This document shows positions 52,486-61,069 of a stretch of DNA of 64,000 nucleotides, piece after piece. The notes beneath the pieces are model-generated. The model saw only the letters and a list, made by a program, of their open reading frames with translations. It ran no database searches and had not been told where the DNA came from. The translations under genes and the position numbers were made by a program. Source of the DNA: an uncultured Christensenellaceae bacterium (GTDB lineage Bacteria > Bacillota > Clostridia > Christensenellales > Borkfalkiaceae); the NCBI GenBank assembly GCA_910588615.1, contig CAJUOI010000001.1, positions 28,318-92,317 of the forward strand, given 5' to 3'. Position 1 is the first letter of the stretch; each line of letters opens with the position of its first letter.

Positions 52486-53349
52486 ATGAAACTATCTCAA
52501 ATTCACGTACGCGACCCCTTCGTACTACCCGTGGATGGCGTTTACTATCTCTACGGAACGATTCGAGGAACGCGCCGCGGCGATACGATGGAATTTCCCG
52601 CCTATACCTCCCGCGACCTGACGGAGTGGGAGGAGACGAAAATCACGCTTGATTTTTCGAACGGTTTTTGGGCGGACTCCGACTTTTGGGCGCCGGACGT
52701 ATTTTTATGGCGCGGAAAATATTACCTGTTTTTGAGCTGTATTGCGGAGGGCAGAAAGCGTGGAACGCATATCTTCGTTTCCGATTCGCCTACGGGCATT
52801 TTCACGCCCGTATCTCCCGATCCCATTACCCCGCGCGACAGGCAGTGTCTCGACGCCACGCTCTACGTGGAGGACGGCGTTCCCTATCTGCTCTACTCTT
52901 GGGAATGGTTGGAGGTCGGCAACGGCAGAATCGTGATAAGCCGGCTCAGCGACGATTTGACGGAACGGCTCGACGACGGCGTGGAAATTCTCGACGCGTT
53001 CTCGAGCGGAATTTCGAACGAAATATCGGGCTTGCGCCGCGGCGAAAAGGTTTCCGGCTACGTAACCGATTCTCCGTTGATTTATAAGACGAAGTCGGGC
53101 AGGTATCTGCTGCTCTGGTCTACGTTCGGAGATAACGGTTACAACATTGCGGTAGCCGCGAGCGATTCGCTTACGGGGAAATACCGCCACGAAAAACTGC
53201 TGTTCGACGGCGACGGCGGGCACGCGATGCTTTTTAACACGTTTGAAGGGGAAAAGAAAATTTCCTTTCACCTTCCCAATTCGAGCCCCTTGGAGCGCCC
53301 CTGTCTGCGCGCCGTAACGGAGCTGGAAAATACGCTGGTCATACAATAA
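52486..53349 (+). CDS. cytosolic GH43-family glycosidase
   Basis: A 287-residue single-domain GH43-type five-bladed propeller without a signal peptide, so it should act in the cytosol. Asp in IHVRDPFV (base), FWAPDVFLW, and CLDATLYVEDG (second Asp) are visible. The segment that usually carries the general-acid Glu reads YVTDSPLIY, so the acid may be placed differently or the activity altered. It starts 26 nt after the GH4 stop, with ATAGGAGAC before the ATG. It would finish the breakdown of imported oligosaccharides. Confidence 0.85.
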   Translation: MKLSQIHVRDPFVLPVDGVYYLYGTIRGTRRGDTMEFPAYTSRDLTEWEETKITLDFSNGFWADSDFWAPDVFLWRGKYYLFLSCIAEGRKRGTHIFVSDSPTGIFTPVSPDPITPRDRQCLDATLYVEDGVPYLLYSWEWLEVGNGRIVISRLSDDLTERLDDGVEILDAFSSGISNEISGLRRGEKVSGYVTDSPLIYKTKSGRYLLLWSTFGDNGYNIAVAASDSLTGKYRHEKLLFDGDGGHAMLFNTFEGEKKISFHLPNSSPLERPCLRAVTELENTLVIQ

Positions 53350-53381
53350 TTTTATTTTTCGAAAGGAAGGGAGGCACGGTT

Positions 53382-54686
53382 ATGAAAAAATTATTCGCGT
53401 CGGTTTTCGGCGTACTTCTCTGTTGCATGGCGCTGTTTGCGGGTTGTTCGGATCCTGTTCAAGCGCCCTCGGCAACGCCCGAGTCCATTACGATTTCGGG
53501 CATGAAAACCGAGTTCGTATTCGGCGACAAATTTTCAGCCACGGGCTTGAAGGTCGTCGTGTCTTATTCGGATGAAACTACGGCTGTTGCGCCCTCGCGC
53601 GACTATACGGTGGATTCCTCGGCGTACGACGCTACGACGGAGGGACAATACACGATCGTCGTCAAACTCAACGGAACGGACCTTTCTCAGTCCTATACCG
53701 TGTCCGTCAAAAAGACGGCGGACGGAGGATCGGCGACGGAGGATCCGAAAAAGGACGTCCCGCTCGATATGTGGATACTTGCGGGGCAGAGCAATGCGGC
53801 GGGATACAGCCAGACCACCCAGCGTGTTCAGGGGCAGACTTACGATTATCGCGAATATCTCCGCCGTCAGGATGCGCGCACGGCGGCGGGTTACGACGTA
53901 TTGTATTACGGGGCGACGGACGTCGGCGCGGGAGATCCGATGCCCGCAATCCATATCCGCAATCGGGTGGGGCTCGGTTTGGGTCGGTCGCCTGAATTTA
54001 TCGGACCCGAGCTCGGTATGGCAAAGGGCTTTGCGGACGGCAACAGCGGCACGAAATCCGCCATCGTGAAATACGCCTGCGGCGGTACTTGGCTCGGCGA
54101 CGTGGAAGGGGAGATGTCTACGACGAACACCCAGTACGGCGGTTGGGCGTCTCCTTCGATCATTGCCCAATCGGGCGTTACGGCGCATAAAAACAGCGGA
54201 CTCATGTATACCCGTTTGCTCGCGACGGTGGAGAATGCAATTTCCGCGTTCGAAGCGGAAGGCTATATCGTTACCGTAAAGGGATTCGTCTGGATGCAGG
54301 GCGAGGCGGACGCAGGAACCTACTCCGTCTCGAACCCCTCGAAATGGGCGGACGTTTACGAACGGAATTTAAATCTCTTTATCTCCGATTTACGCAATGC
54401 GGTTGCAAAAATCGCAGGCGACGAAGCGGTGAAAACGCGTCCCTTTATCGTCGGTAAAATCAATTCCACGGGTCAATACGGTAGGGACGAGGACGAAGAA
54501 AAAGTACGCACGGCACAGGACAGCGTTGCTGCGGGAGATCCTACGGTATATGCCGTGGAGTCGTTGGATTTACCGATTTCCGGCGACGGCGTTTGTTTGG
54601 GCTCGGATTGGTGGCACTTTAATGCAGGCGATATGTTTACTCTCGGGCAGCGGTTTGCAAAGGCGGCGCTCGACGCGCTGAAATAA
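53382..54686 (+). CDS. SGNH-family carbohydrate acetylesterase lipoprotein
   Basis: A 434-residue lipoprotein (lipobox ALFAGC). An Ig-like domain (about 35-115, ESITISGMKTEFVFGDKFS) is followed by a sialate O-acetylesterase-like SGNH domain. That domain has block I AGQSNAAGYS (catalytic Ser), KGFVWMQGEADAG and the Asp-His block DWWHFNAGDMF near the end. It would remove acetyl groups from sugar chains so the glycosidases can act. An AAGGAAGGGAGG site precedes the ATG; it is the last gene before a strong terminator. Confidence 0.88.
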   Translation: MKKLFASVFGVLLCCMALFAGCSDPVQAPSATPESITISGMKTEFVFGDKFSATGLKVVVSYSDETTAVAPSRDYTVDSSAYDATTEGQYTIVVKLNGTDLSQSYTVSVKKTADGGSATEDPKKDVPLDMWILAGQSNAAGYSQTTQRVQGQTYDYREYLRRQDARTAAGYDVLYYGATDVGAGDPMPAIHIRNRVGLGLGRSPEFIGPELGMAKGFADGNSGTKSAIVKYACGGTWLGDVEGEMSTTNTQYGGWASPSIIAQSGVTAHKNSGLMYTRLLATVENAISAFEAEGYIVTVKGFVWMQGEADAGTYSVSNPSKWADVYERNLNLFISDLRNAVAKIAGDEAVKTRPFIVGKINSTGQYGRDEDEEKVRTAQDSVAAGDPTVYAVESLDLPISGDGVCLGSDWWHFNAGDMFTLGQRFAKAALDALK

Positions 54687-54714
54687 GCGGGAACGGTTGT
54701 TCGCGACGGAACGA

Positions 54715-54762
54715 AAAATCAGCCCGCCGTCTTTACGGAAAAGACGGCGGGCTGATTTTATT
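54715..54762. terminator. strong bidirectional terminator
   Basis: A perfect 19-bp stem (54715-54733 with 54741-54759) flanked by A-run and T-run, between the convergent esterase and fumarate hydratase genes. Confidence 0.93.
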
Positions 54763-54770
54763 TTAATAGT

Positions 54771-55289
54771 TCAAAAAATACTTTTTCCGTCCGCGTCGAC
54801 GGCTACGACGAGGGGGAAATTTGCGATTTCCAACCGATAGACCGCTTCGCTCAGCAAGTCGGGGAAGGCGACGCACTCCGACGACTTGATTGCATTTCCG
54901 TAAAACGCGCCCGCACCGCCGATCGCCGCAAAATATACCCGTTTGTTTCTTTGAACCGCAAGGCGGGTTTCCTCGCTCATGCCGCCCTTGCCGATGATTC
55001 CGCCCAAGCCCGCGTCCAACAGCCGCGGCGCAAAGGAATTCATCCTTGCGGAAGTGGTAGGGCCGCAGCTGCCCGAAGCCTTTCCCGCGGGGGCGGGGCA
55101 GGGACCGGCGTAGTAAATAAACGCACCGTTCAAAGCAAAGGGCAGAGGCTTGTTTTCGTCGAGCAGCGCAAAAATGCGTTTGTGCGCGCAGTCGCGCGCC
55201 GTGAACACCGTGCCCGAAAGCAGCACACAGTCGCCCGCGTGCAAATTTTTATAATCTTTTTCCGAAAGGGGAAGGGTCAGCTTTTTCAT
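54771..55289 (-). CDS. class I fumarate hydratase, beta subunit
   Basis: A 172-residue C-terminal-type subunit of the [4Fe-4S] fumarate hydratase/tartrate dehydratase family. SGSCGPTTSARMNSF and GKGGMSEET are the family signatures. It forms a complex with the alpha subunit encoded just upstream and interconverts fumarate and malate in the cytosol. AAAGGAG precedes ATG 55289, and the alpha-subunit stop lies 11 nt upstream. Confidence 0.9.
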   Translation of the reverse strand: MKKLTLPLSEKDYKNLHAGDCVLLSGTVFTARDCAHKRIFALLDENKPLPFALNGAFIYYAGPCPAPAGKASGSCGPTTSARMNSFAPRLLDAGLGGIIGKGGMSEETRLAVQRNKRVYFAAIGGAGAFYGNAIKSSECVAFPDLLSEAVYRLEIANFPLVVAVDADGKSIF

Positions 55290-55300
55290 TCCATGCTCCT

Positions 55301-56137
55301 TTAAAGCGTCGCTTTTCCGAGGCGCACGCAGTGGCATTGGATATTTACCGCCACGGGTAGCCCTGCAATATGCGTGGGTGCGATTTCACAGGCGACGCCG
55401 ATCGCCGTTGTCGTTCCGCCGAAGCCCTGCGCGCCGATTCCGAGTTCGTTCACCCGCGCAAGCGCTTCCTTTTCGATTTCGGCAACGTCGGCGCGCGAAT
55501 GATGCGTACCGACTTCGCGCGTCAGCGCCTTTTTCGCAAGCAGGGCGCAGGAGTCGAACGCTCCGCCGATTCCCACGCCGATATATACGGGCGGACAGGG
55601 GCGCGCGCCCGCGATCTTTACCGTATCCACAACGGCGTTTATAATGCCTTCGCGTCCTTCGGCGGGGGTAAGCATATAGATGCGGCTCATGTTTTCGCTG
55701 CCAAATCCCTTGGGCAAGAAGGTAACGTTGATTTTATCGCCTGCAATTATTTCCACGTGCAGATGCGCGGGCGTGTTGTCGCCCGTGTTGACGCGGGTCA
55801 GCGGGTCGCAGATGCTTTTGCGGAAGTATCCGTCTTCGTAGGCGCGCCGAACTCCGTCGTTTACCGCCGCCGAGAGGGGGGCGCCGCCGAGCACGACCTC
55901 CTGTCCGATTTCCAAAAGCACAACCGCCATGCCTGTATCCTGACAGACGGGCATTTTTTCGCGCTGCGCGATTTTCTCGTTTTCGAGCACCGTATCGAGG
56001 GCAAACTTCGCCGCGCCCGTCTCCTTGTCCGCCGCCCGTTCGAGCGCCGTACGGCAGCCGTCCGTCAGCGTCAGCCCCGCTTTCCGTGCGAGCGAGTATA
56101 CGCAATCGGCAATTTCCTGTGTGTTGACCGTTCTCAT
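55301..56137 (-). CDS. class I fumarate hydratase, alpha subunit
   Basis: A 278-residue subunit that holds the iron-sulfur cluster. VCQDTGMAVV carries one cluster Cys and GARPCPPVYIGVG a second; a third lies in the IQCHCVRLGK region at the end. It is first in a two-gene minus-strand operon with the beta subunit. GGAG precedes ATG 56137. Split, oxygen-sensitive enzymes of this type fit an anaerobe. Tartrate dehydratase is the main alternative. Confidence 0.92.
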   Translation of the reverse strand: MRTVNTQEIADCVYSLARKAGLTLTDGCRTALERAADKETGAAKFALDTVLENEKIAQREKMPVCQDTGMAVVLLEIGQEVVLGGAPLSAAVNDGVRRAYEDGYFRKSICDPLTRVNTGDNTPAHLHVEIIAGDKINVTFLPKGFGSENMSRIYMLTPAEGREGIINAVVDTVKIAGARPCPPVYIGVGIGGAFDSCALLAKKALTREVGTHHSRADVAEIEKEALARVNELGIGAQGFGGTTTAIGVACEIAPTHIAGLPVAVNIQCHCVRLGKATL

Positions 56138-56203
56138 TGCTTTCTCCGTCGTCGTATTCTTATAACATTATAAAACAAATTCCCGAAAAAGCAAAGTTTT
56201 TAT

Positions 56204-56232
56204 TTGAGTATTTTTTAATTTTCCTGTATAAT
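56204..56232 (+). promoter_or_regulatory. promoter with start codon at +1 (CPBP gene)
   Basis: TTGAGT (56204-56209), a 17-nt spacer and TATAAT (56227-56232), then 6 nt to ATG 56239. Confidence 0.75.
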
Positions 56233-56238
56233 GGCGGT

Positions 56239-57189
56239 ATGAAATCGGTGGCGGAAGAAACGAGCGAGAATTTTCGCAAAAAATGTTTGTTCGAGGCAGG
56301 GCTTTCTTTTTCGGCGGGGGCGGTGCTGCCCTTAGCGGCGTCCCTTTTATTGTCTGTCGTATGCGCTCTCGCGTTTCCGAAGAGCAACGCTTACGAGCAT
56401 ACGGATTGGTACGCCTATCTCGGCTATTTACTCCCGCAGCTCTGTCTTGCGGCGACGGCGGTTATCTATTTCTATCGCAGCAAGGAACCTGTCCGCGCTC
56501 TGCTTCCCGCTTGCAAGTGGTATTATTTCCCCATAGCGATCATCATGCAGTTCGGGCTGCTGTTCCCGCTGTCCGAGTTGAACGGACTGTTTATTTCGTT
56601 ATTGCAAAAGCTCGGGTATCGGGAATCTCTCGGCGCGCTTCCTACGCTTACGGGTTGGAATTTGCTGCCTGCCGTTCTGGTAATTGCCGTGCTTCCCGCA
56701 ATTTTCGAGGAAACGCTTTTCCGCGGTATCATTTCCCGTAATCTTCATGCCGACGGCTGGGGGGCGGTTTCCGTCGTGTTTACGGTTGGCGCCATGTTTT
56801 CGCTCTTTCACGGCAATCCGTCGCAGACGCTGTACCAATTCGTTTGCGGCGTGTGCTTAACGCTGGTTGCGGTAAAGTCGGGCAGCGTATATCCTACGAT
56901 GGTTGCGCATTTCCTCAATAACGCAGCCATACTCACGCTTGAATCCACGGGCTACGGGACTGCGTGGCAGATGTCGCTCGGCGCGTATATCGCCGTGCAG
57001 GTCGTTGCCTCGCTCTGCCTGTTGGGCTCGGTTGCCTTTTTGGTTTTCTTTCGCCGCCGCGACTTTCAGAAGGGAAAGCCCGTTCACGGAAAAAAATTCG
57101 CGTTCGGCGCGATTGCGGGCATCGCCGTCTGCGCGATTCAGTGGCTCGTCCTGTTGGTTGTGGGATTTCTGCCCCCGAGGGCGCAATGA
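56239..57189 (+). CDS. CPBP family intramembrane protease
   Basis: A 316-residue membrane protein with about eight helices. The Abi/CPBP motifs are present: IFEETLFRGIISR (paired Glu and Arg), FSLFHGNPSQ (His) and HFLNNA. The family includes CAAX-prenyl-type endopeptidases and bacteriocin-immunity proteins. ATG 56239 is fixed by the promoter: it lies 6 nt after TATAAT with no ribosome site, so the message is probably leaderless. The next gene overlaps its stop. Confidence 0.88.
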   Translation: MKSVAEETSENFRKKCLFEAGLSFSAGAVLPLAASLLLSVVCALAFPKSNAYEHTDWYAYLGYLLPQLCLAATAVIYFYRSKEPVRALLPACKWYYFPIAIIMQFGLLFPLSELNGLFISLLQKLGYRESLGALPTLTGWNLLPAVLVIAVLPAIFEETLFRGIISRNLHADGWGAVSVVFTVGAMFSLFHGNPSQTLYQFVCGVCLTLVAVKSGSVYPTMVAHFLNNAAILTLESTGYGTAWQMSLGAYIAVQVVASLCLLGSVAFLVFFRRRDFQKGKPVHGKKFAFGAIAGIAVCAIQWLVLLVVGFLPPRAQ

Positions 57190-57623
57190 TCAAAGTCAAT
57201 TTTGTGTGTGTCGGCAATTTAAAGGAAAAGTTTTTCGTCGACGCTGCAAACGAATATTTGAAGCGGCTTTCGCGTTATTGCAGGGCGGAGGTCAAAGAAA
57301 TCGCCGAACGGCGCACGCCCGAGGAGGAGGCGGACGATATCCTGCGCGCGTTGCGCGGCACGGTGATCGTGCTTGCCGTAGAGGGGAAGAAGCTGTCGAG
57401 CGAGGGGTTTGCGGCGCGGCTGAAACGGATCGCGGACGCGGGCGGGGAGATCACCTTCGTTATCGGTTCTTCCGAGGGCTTGTCCGAGAGAGTGAAGGCG
57501 CGCGCGGACGGGTTGCTTTCCTTTTCGGATATGACCTTTCCGCACAGGCTCATGCGCGTGATGTTGCTTGAACAGACGTATCGCGCGTTCAGCATCAACG
57601 CGGGGGCAAAGTACCATAAATAG
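57186..57623 (+). CDS. rlmH: 23S rRNA pseudouridine-1915 N3-methyltransferase RlmH
   Basis: A 145-residue SPOUT-class methyltransferase that methylates pseudouridine 1915 in helix 69 of 23S rRNA. The trefoil-knot signatures are FVIGSSEGLSERV and LSFSDMTFPHRLMRVMLLEQ. The ATG overlaps the CPBP stop (ATGA), and this length is standard. Upstream in-frame starts would lie within the CPBP gene and give an abnormal N-terminus. Confidence 0.95.
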   Translation: MIKVNFVCVGNLKEKFFVDAANEYLKRLSRYCRAEVKEIAERRTPEEEADDILRALRGTVIVLAVEGKKLSSEGFAARLKRIADAGGEITFVIGSSEGLSERVKARADGLLSFSDMTFPHRLMRVMLLEQTYRAFSINAGAKYHK

Positions 57624-57645
57624 ATTTTTTTTCATACGATGAACC

Positions 57646-58455
57646 GTGGATATTTATCAGGCGGTTACGACTTTTTACGAACGGTGGCGCGGCGAAAAGC
57701 GCATTTACGGAAAAAGCGCGGAGGGGAGAAGCCTCTACGCCTTTTTTATAGGAACGCATTCCAAGCCGTTGGGGATCAGCCAATACGCGATACACGCGCG
57801 GGAATGGATCGGCGCGCTTCTGGCGCTCGAGCATCTTCGCCGCGGCGTTCCGCGGGGCGGGGTATGGGTGCTGCCCCTGACGAATCCGGACGGGGCGCTG
57901 CTTTGCGACAGAGGCTTGGGCAGCGTTTGCGAGCGGCGCGCATTTTTTTTGAAAGCGTTGAACGGCGAGGACTTCTCTCTTTGGAAAGCGAACGCGGACG
58001 GGGTGGATCTGAACGTAAACTTTCCCGCGCGGTGGGGCACGGGCGAAGGCAATCGCTTTGCGCCGTGCGACAGCGGGTTTATCGGAAGCGAACCGCTGTG
58101 CGCCCCCGAAAGCCGCGCGCTCGCCGACTTCACCTTGGACGTCAAGCCCGACTATACGCTAAGTTGGCATACGAAGGGCGAAGAAATTTATTGGCGGTTT
58201 CACCAGCCGCCGAAACGCGCGTTGCGGGACAGGCGGCTTGCGAAAATTCTTTCCGCTGAAACGGGTTATCCGTTAAAAAATACGCCGAACTCTGCGGGAG
58301 GCTATAAGGATTGGTGCGTGGAAACGCTGAAAATTCCCGCTTTTACGGTGGAGGCGGGCAGGGACTCGCTCGCGCATCCGCTGGGTTTTTCGGCGCTGCC
58401 CGATATCGTGGACAAAAATTTAGACGCGTTGACCAAGCTGAACGAGGGGTGGTAA
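57646..58455 (+). CDS. M14 family zinc carboxypeptidase
   Basis: A 269-residue zinc peptidase. The zinc ligands are His and Glu in QYAIHAREWIGA and the later His in TLSWHTKGEE; the catalytic Glu is in FTVEAGRDS. NPDGALL and YGKSAEGR also fit the family. Clostridial relatives include gamma-D-glutamyl-diaminopimelate peptidases acting on wall or spore peptidoglycan. GTG 57646 is taken as start. There is no ribosome site; CATACGAT, similar to a sigma-E -10 box, ends 5 nt before it. No signal peptide is visible. Confidence 0.85.
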   Translation: MDIYQAVTTFYERWRGEKRIYGKSAEGRSLYAFFIGTHSKPLGISQYAIHAREWIGALLALEHLRRGVPRGGVWVLPLTNPDGALLCDRGLGSVCERRAFFLKALNGEDFSLWKANADGVDLNVNFPARWGTGEGNRFAPCDSGFIGSEPLCAPESRALADFTLDVKPDYTLSWHTKGEEIYWRFHQPPKRALRDRRLAKILSAETGYPLKNTPNSAGGYKDWCVETLKIPAFTVEAGRDSLAHPLGFSALPDIVDKNLDALTKLNEGW

Positions 58456-58487
58456 CCGTTCCGTCGATTATTTTTTCGGGAAAGGGC

Positions 58488-58517
58488 TTGACAGGTTTCT
58501 CTTTTTTCGGTTACAAT
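58488..58517 (+). promoter_or_regulatory. promoter upstream of tadA
   Basis: TTGACA (58488-58493), an 18-nt spacer and TACAAT (58512-58517). The leader to tadA is about 180 nt and may contain a small frame at 58574. Confidence 0.6.
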
Positions 58518-58573
58518 AAGGGGCGGAGGGAGCGAAGAAATAAGTTTACGGCGCGTCGAACGGCGGAAAGGTA

Positions 58574-58693
58574 TTGGATTATTTAAAAACGCAGAGGGCG
58601 TTCGAGGGGAATTCGGACAAGAACGAAACATATTCGCGTCAGCATTTCGTTTTTCAGGAAAAAGAAGTAACCGCAAGCGAAAAACAGCAGTGA
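58574..58693 (+). CDS. possible 39-residue peptide before tadA
   Basis: A TTG-started frame ending at TGA 58691-58693, 11 nt before tadA. GGAAAGG (58565-58571) precedes it but only 2 nt away, which is too close for a good ribosome site. The product is charged (DYLKTQRAFEGNSDKNE...) with no recognisable motif. It may be real and coupled to tadA, or chance. Confidence 0.3.
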   Translation: MDYLKTQRAFEGNSDKNETYSRQHFVFQEKEVTASEKQQ

Positions 58694-58704
58694 AAGAGGA
58701 ATTT

Positions 58705-59154
58705 ATGCGCGAGGCTCTGCGCCTTGCATACAAAGCAAAAAAGAAAGGGGAGGTTCCCATCGGTGCGGTCGTCGTTTTAAACGATAAGATCGTCGGCAGA
58801 GGGTATAATCTCCGCACGCGCTTGCAAATGGCGACGGCGCACGCAGAGGTGCGCGCAATCGACAGGGCGTGCAAAAAGATAAAGTCGTGGCGTTTACAGG
58901 GGGCGGAAATTTACGTTACGCTCGAGCCCTGTCCGATGTGCATGGGAGCGATTTTAAACGCGAGGATCGACCGCGTGTATTTCGGCGCTTACGAGCAGAA
59001 GGGGCGTTCTTTGACGCGCGAGCTTGCCAACGCCAACCTTCTCAACCACACGACGGAGGTTACGGGCGGCGTGCTCGAAGCGGAATGCTCCGAGGTATTG
59101 AGTTCGTTCTTTTCGGAAATGAGGTTAAAGGAAAAGGAGAAAAAGAAAAAGTGA
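58705..59154 (+). CDS. tadA: tRNA-specific adenosine deaminase
   Basis: A 149-residue zinc deaminase that converts the wobble adenosine of tRNA-Arg(ACG) to inosine. The motifs are AHAEVRAID (His ligand and catalytic Glu) and EPCPMCMGAI (two Cys ligands). ATG 58705 is preferred because AGAGGA lies 5 nt before it; a GTG five codons earlier is the alternative. The Lys-rich end (LKEKEKKKK) is normal for clostridial TadA. Confidence 0.93.
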   Translation: MREALRLAYKAKKKGEVPIGAVVVLNDKIVGRGYNLRTRLQMATAHAEVRAIDRACKKIKSWRLQGAEIYVTLEPCPMCMGAILNARIDRVYFGAYEQKGRSLTRELANANLLNHTTEVTGGVLEAECSEVLSSFFSEMRLKEKEKKKK

Positions 59155-59326
59155 ACGGATTTCATATATGATTCATACGAAAACGGGCATATCTGTCTTC
59201 GCCGTTCCGAAAGCGCAGCCCAAAAAGATTGCGCCCGAGACCGTCGATAACGAATAAAGATTTGGTTTTTGAAAGCGCTCCGAGTTCCGCGAAAGGGTTT
59301 TCGGGGCATTTTCTTTTATAAAATCG

Positions 59327-59355
59327 TTGACGAATCGCAATTACTTTGGTATAAT
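59327..59355 (+). promoter_or_regulatory. promoter with start codon at +1 (M24 peptidase)
   Basis: TTGACG (59327-59332), a 17-nt spacer and TATAAT (59350-59355), then 6 nt to ATG 59362. Confidence 0.75.
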
Positions 59356-59361
59356 ATGGAT

Positions 59362-60417
59362 ATGTTATCCGAAAAATTGCGCACGATATATAACGAATGC
59401 GGCGCGGATGCGTTGTTTTTGGAGCGGGACTTCCTGCGGCAGTATCTCACGGGATTTTATTCTACGGACGGCTACGTCGTTTTAGACGGGGAAACTTGCA
59501 GCTTCGTTGCGGATTTAAGATATTTCGAAGCGGCGGAACGCGCGCTTCGCGGAAACGGCGTTACCGTGATCGAGGGCGGGTATTCCAAAGCGTTGGAGCT
59601 TGTAAACGGCAAAAAAACGCTGGGCGTCGCCTATCCTTTTACCGATGCGGCGCGCTATCTTGCGTTGCAAAAGGCGGGGTTTGCGCTCGTCGACTGTATG
59701 CCCGCGTTGAAGCACGCAATGGAAATCAAGTCGGAAGAGGAAATTTTCCGTATCCAAAAGGCGTGCGAGATCGCCGAGGACGCGCTGATCTCTCTTCTTC
59801 CCGAACTCAAAGAGGGTATGACGGAGACGGATGCCGCCGCGCTGCTCGAATATAAAATGCGTGCGTTCGGTGCCGGCGGGGTATCCTTCGATACGATCGT
59901 GGCGTTCGGCGCGAACGGAAGCGTTCCGCACCATGAAACGGGCGAAACGAGGTTGAAGTTCGGCGATCCCGTGTTGATCGATTTCGGTTGCAAGTGGAAG
60001 GGGTACTGTTCGGACTGTACGCGCACCTTCCTCTTCGGCGACGACAAAAAGCACGAGGAGTTTAAAAAGGTCTACGCGGAGGTTTACGCGGCGCACGAGT
60101 TGGTGAAGGAAAAATTGACTGCGGGTATGACGGGGCGCGAGGCGGACGCTATTGCCCGCGATCACCTTGCGTCGAAGAAGCTTTCGGAATTTTTTACGCA
60201 TTCGCTCGGGCACGGAATCGGACTGCAGATCCACGAATATCCCGTGCTTGCCCCGCGCGGAGAAGAAGTCTTGCGCGACGGCATGGTATTTTCGGACGAG
60301 CCCGGGGTATATCTTGCGGGAAAGCTCGGCATCCGTATCGAGGACAGCGTGATGCTGCAACAGGGGAAAGTCGTTTCTTTCATGACGAAAACGGAAAGGA
60401 ACTTAATAATTTTATAA
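59362..60417 (+). CDS. M24 family Xaa-Pro aminopeptidase
   Basis: A 351-residue aminopeptidase P-type enzyme that removes the N-terminal residue before proline. The two-metal site is visible: Asp in LIDFGCKWKGYCSDCTRTF (two), His in HSLGHGIGLQIHE, Glu in FSDEPGVY and Glu in GIRIEDSVML. An N-terminal creatinase-like domain spans about 1-125. ATG 59362 is 6 nt after TATAAT without a ribosome site; a second in-frame ATG is at 59356. It is followed 22 nt later by efp, a very common pair in Firmicutes. Confidence 0.92.
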   Translation: MLSEKLRTIYNECGADALFLERDFLRQYLTGFYSTDGYVVLDGETCSFVADLRYFEAAERALRGNGVTVIEGGYSKALELVNGKKTLGVAYPFTDAARYLALQKAGFALVDCMPALKHAMEIKSEEEIFRIQKACEIAEDALISLLPELKEGMTETDAAALLEYKMRAFGAGGVSFDTIVAFGANGSVPHHETGETRLKFGDPVLIDFGCKWKGYCSDCTRTFLFGDDKKHEEFKKVYAEVYAAHELVKEKLTAGMTGREADAIARDHLASKKLSEFFTHSLGHGIGLQIHEYPVLAPRGEEVLRDGMVFSDEPGVYLAGKLGIRIEDSVMLQQGKVVSFMTKTERNLIIL

Positions 60418-60439
60418 AATCGGAAAGGAGTAAAATTTT

Positions 60440-61003
60440 ATGGCACAGATTATGGCAGGCGACATCAGAAAGGGCACGACGTTCGAATACAAGAGCGGCG
60501 TTTACACCGTTACCGAGTTCCAGCACGTAAAGCCCGGCAAGGGCGCGGCGTTCGTGCGCACCACGCTGAAAAACGTCGTTACGGGTCAGGTCCTTTCGGA
60601 CGAAACCTTTAACCCTACCACCAAACTGGAAACGGCGCAGGTCGAAACGAAAAAGATGACCTATTCGTATACGGACGGGGAGTTCTACTACTTCATGGAC
60701 GAAGAATTCAACCTGACGCCCCTCAACTTCTCGCAGGTAGAGGACGCGCTCCGCTATATCCGCGAAAACGATTCTGTTACGGTAAAATTCCTGTACGGAA
60801 ACGCTTTCTCCGTCGAACCCGAAAACTTCGTCGAACTCAAAGTTATCGAGGCGGAGCCGGGCGTGCGCGGCAACACCGCGACCAACGTTACCAAGGCGGC
60901 GAAAGTGGAAACGGGCGCAACCTTCCAGGTGCCGATGTTCGTCAACGAGGGCGATACCATTCGTATCGACACCCGCACGGGCGAGTATATGAGCAGAGTT
61001 TAA
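60440..61003 (+). CDS. efp: translation elongation factor P
   Basis: A 187-residue, three-beta-barrel factor that helps ribosomes through proline runs. [20 protein letters not shown] and the tip [12 protein letters not shown], with the Lys that is often modified, are typical; the C-terminus [17 protein letters not shown] is the family signature. An AAAGGAG site precedes the ATG. It is co-transcribed with the M24 peptidase. Confidence 0.97.
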   Translation: MAQIMAGDIRKGTTFEYKSGVYTVTEFQHVKPGKGAAFVRTTLKNVVTGQVLSDETFNPTTKLETAQVETKKMTYSYTDGEFYYFMDEEFNLTPLNFSQVEDALRYIRENDSVTVKFLYGNAFSVEPENFVELKVIEAEPGVRGNTATNVTKAAKVETGATFQVPMFVNEGDTIRIDTRTGEYMSRV

Positions 61004-61069
61004 TTTTTATCCGACGTCGTTGAGCGCCCTGTATTGAAGGGCGCTTATCGGTATTTACGAGGGGGAAAC

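Noticed and set aside
59168..59257. 29-codon frame between tadA and the M24 peptidase
   Set aside because: It has no ribosome site or promoter of its own and no motif; it is likely chance.
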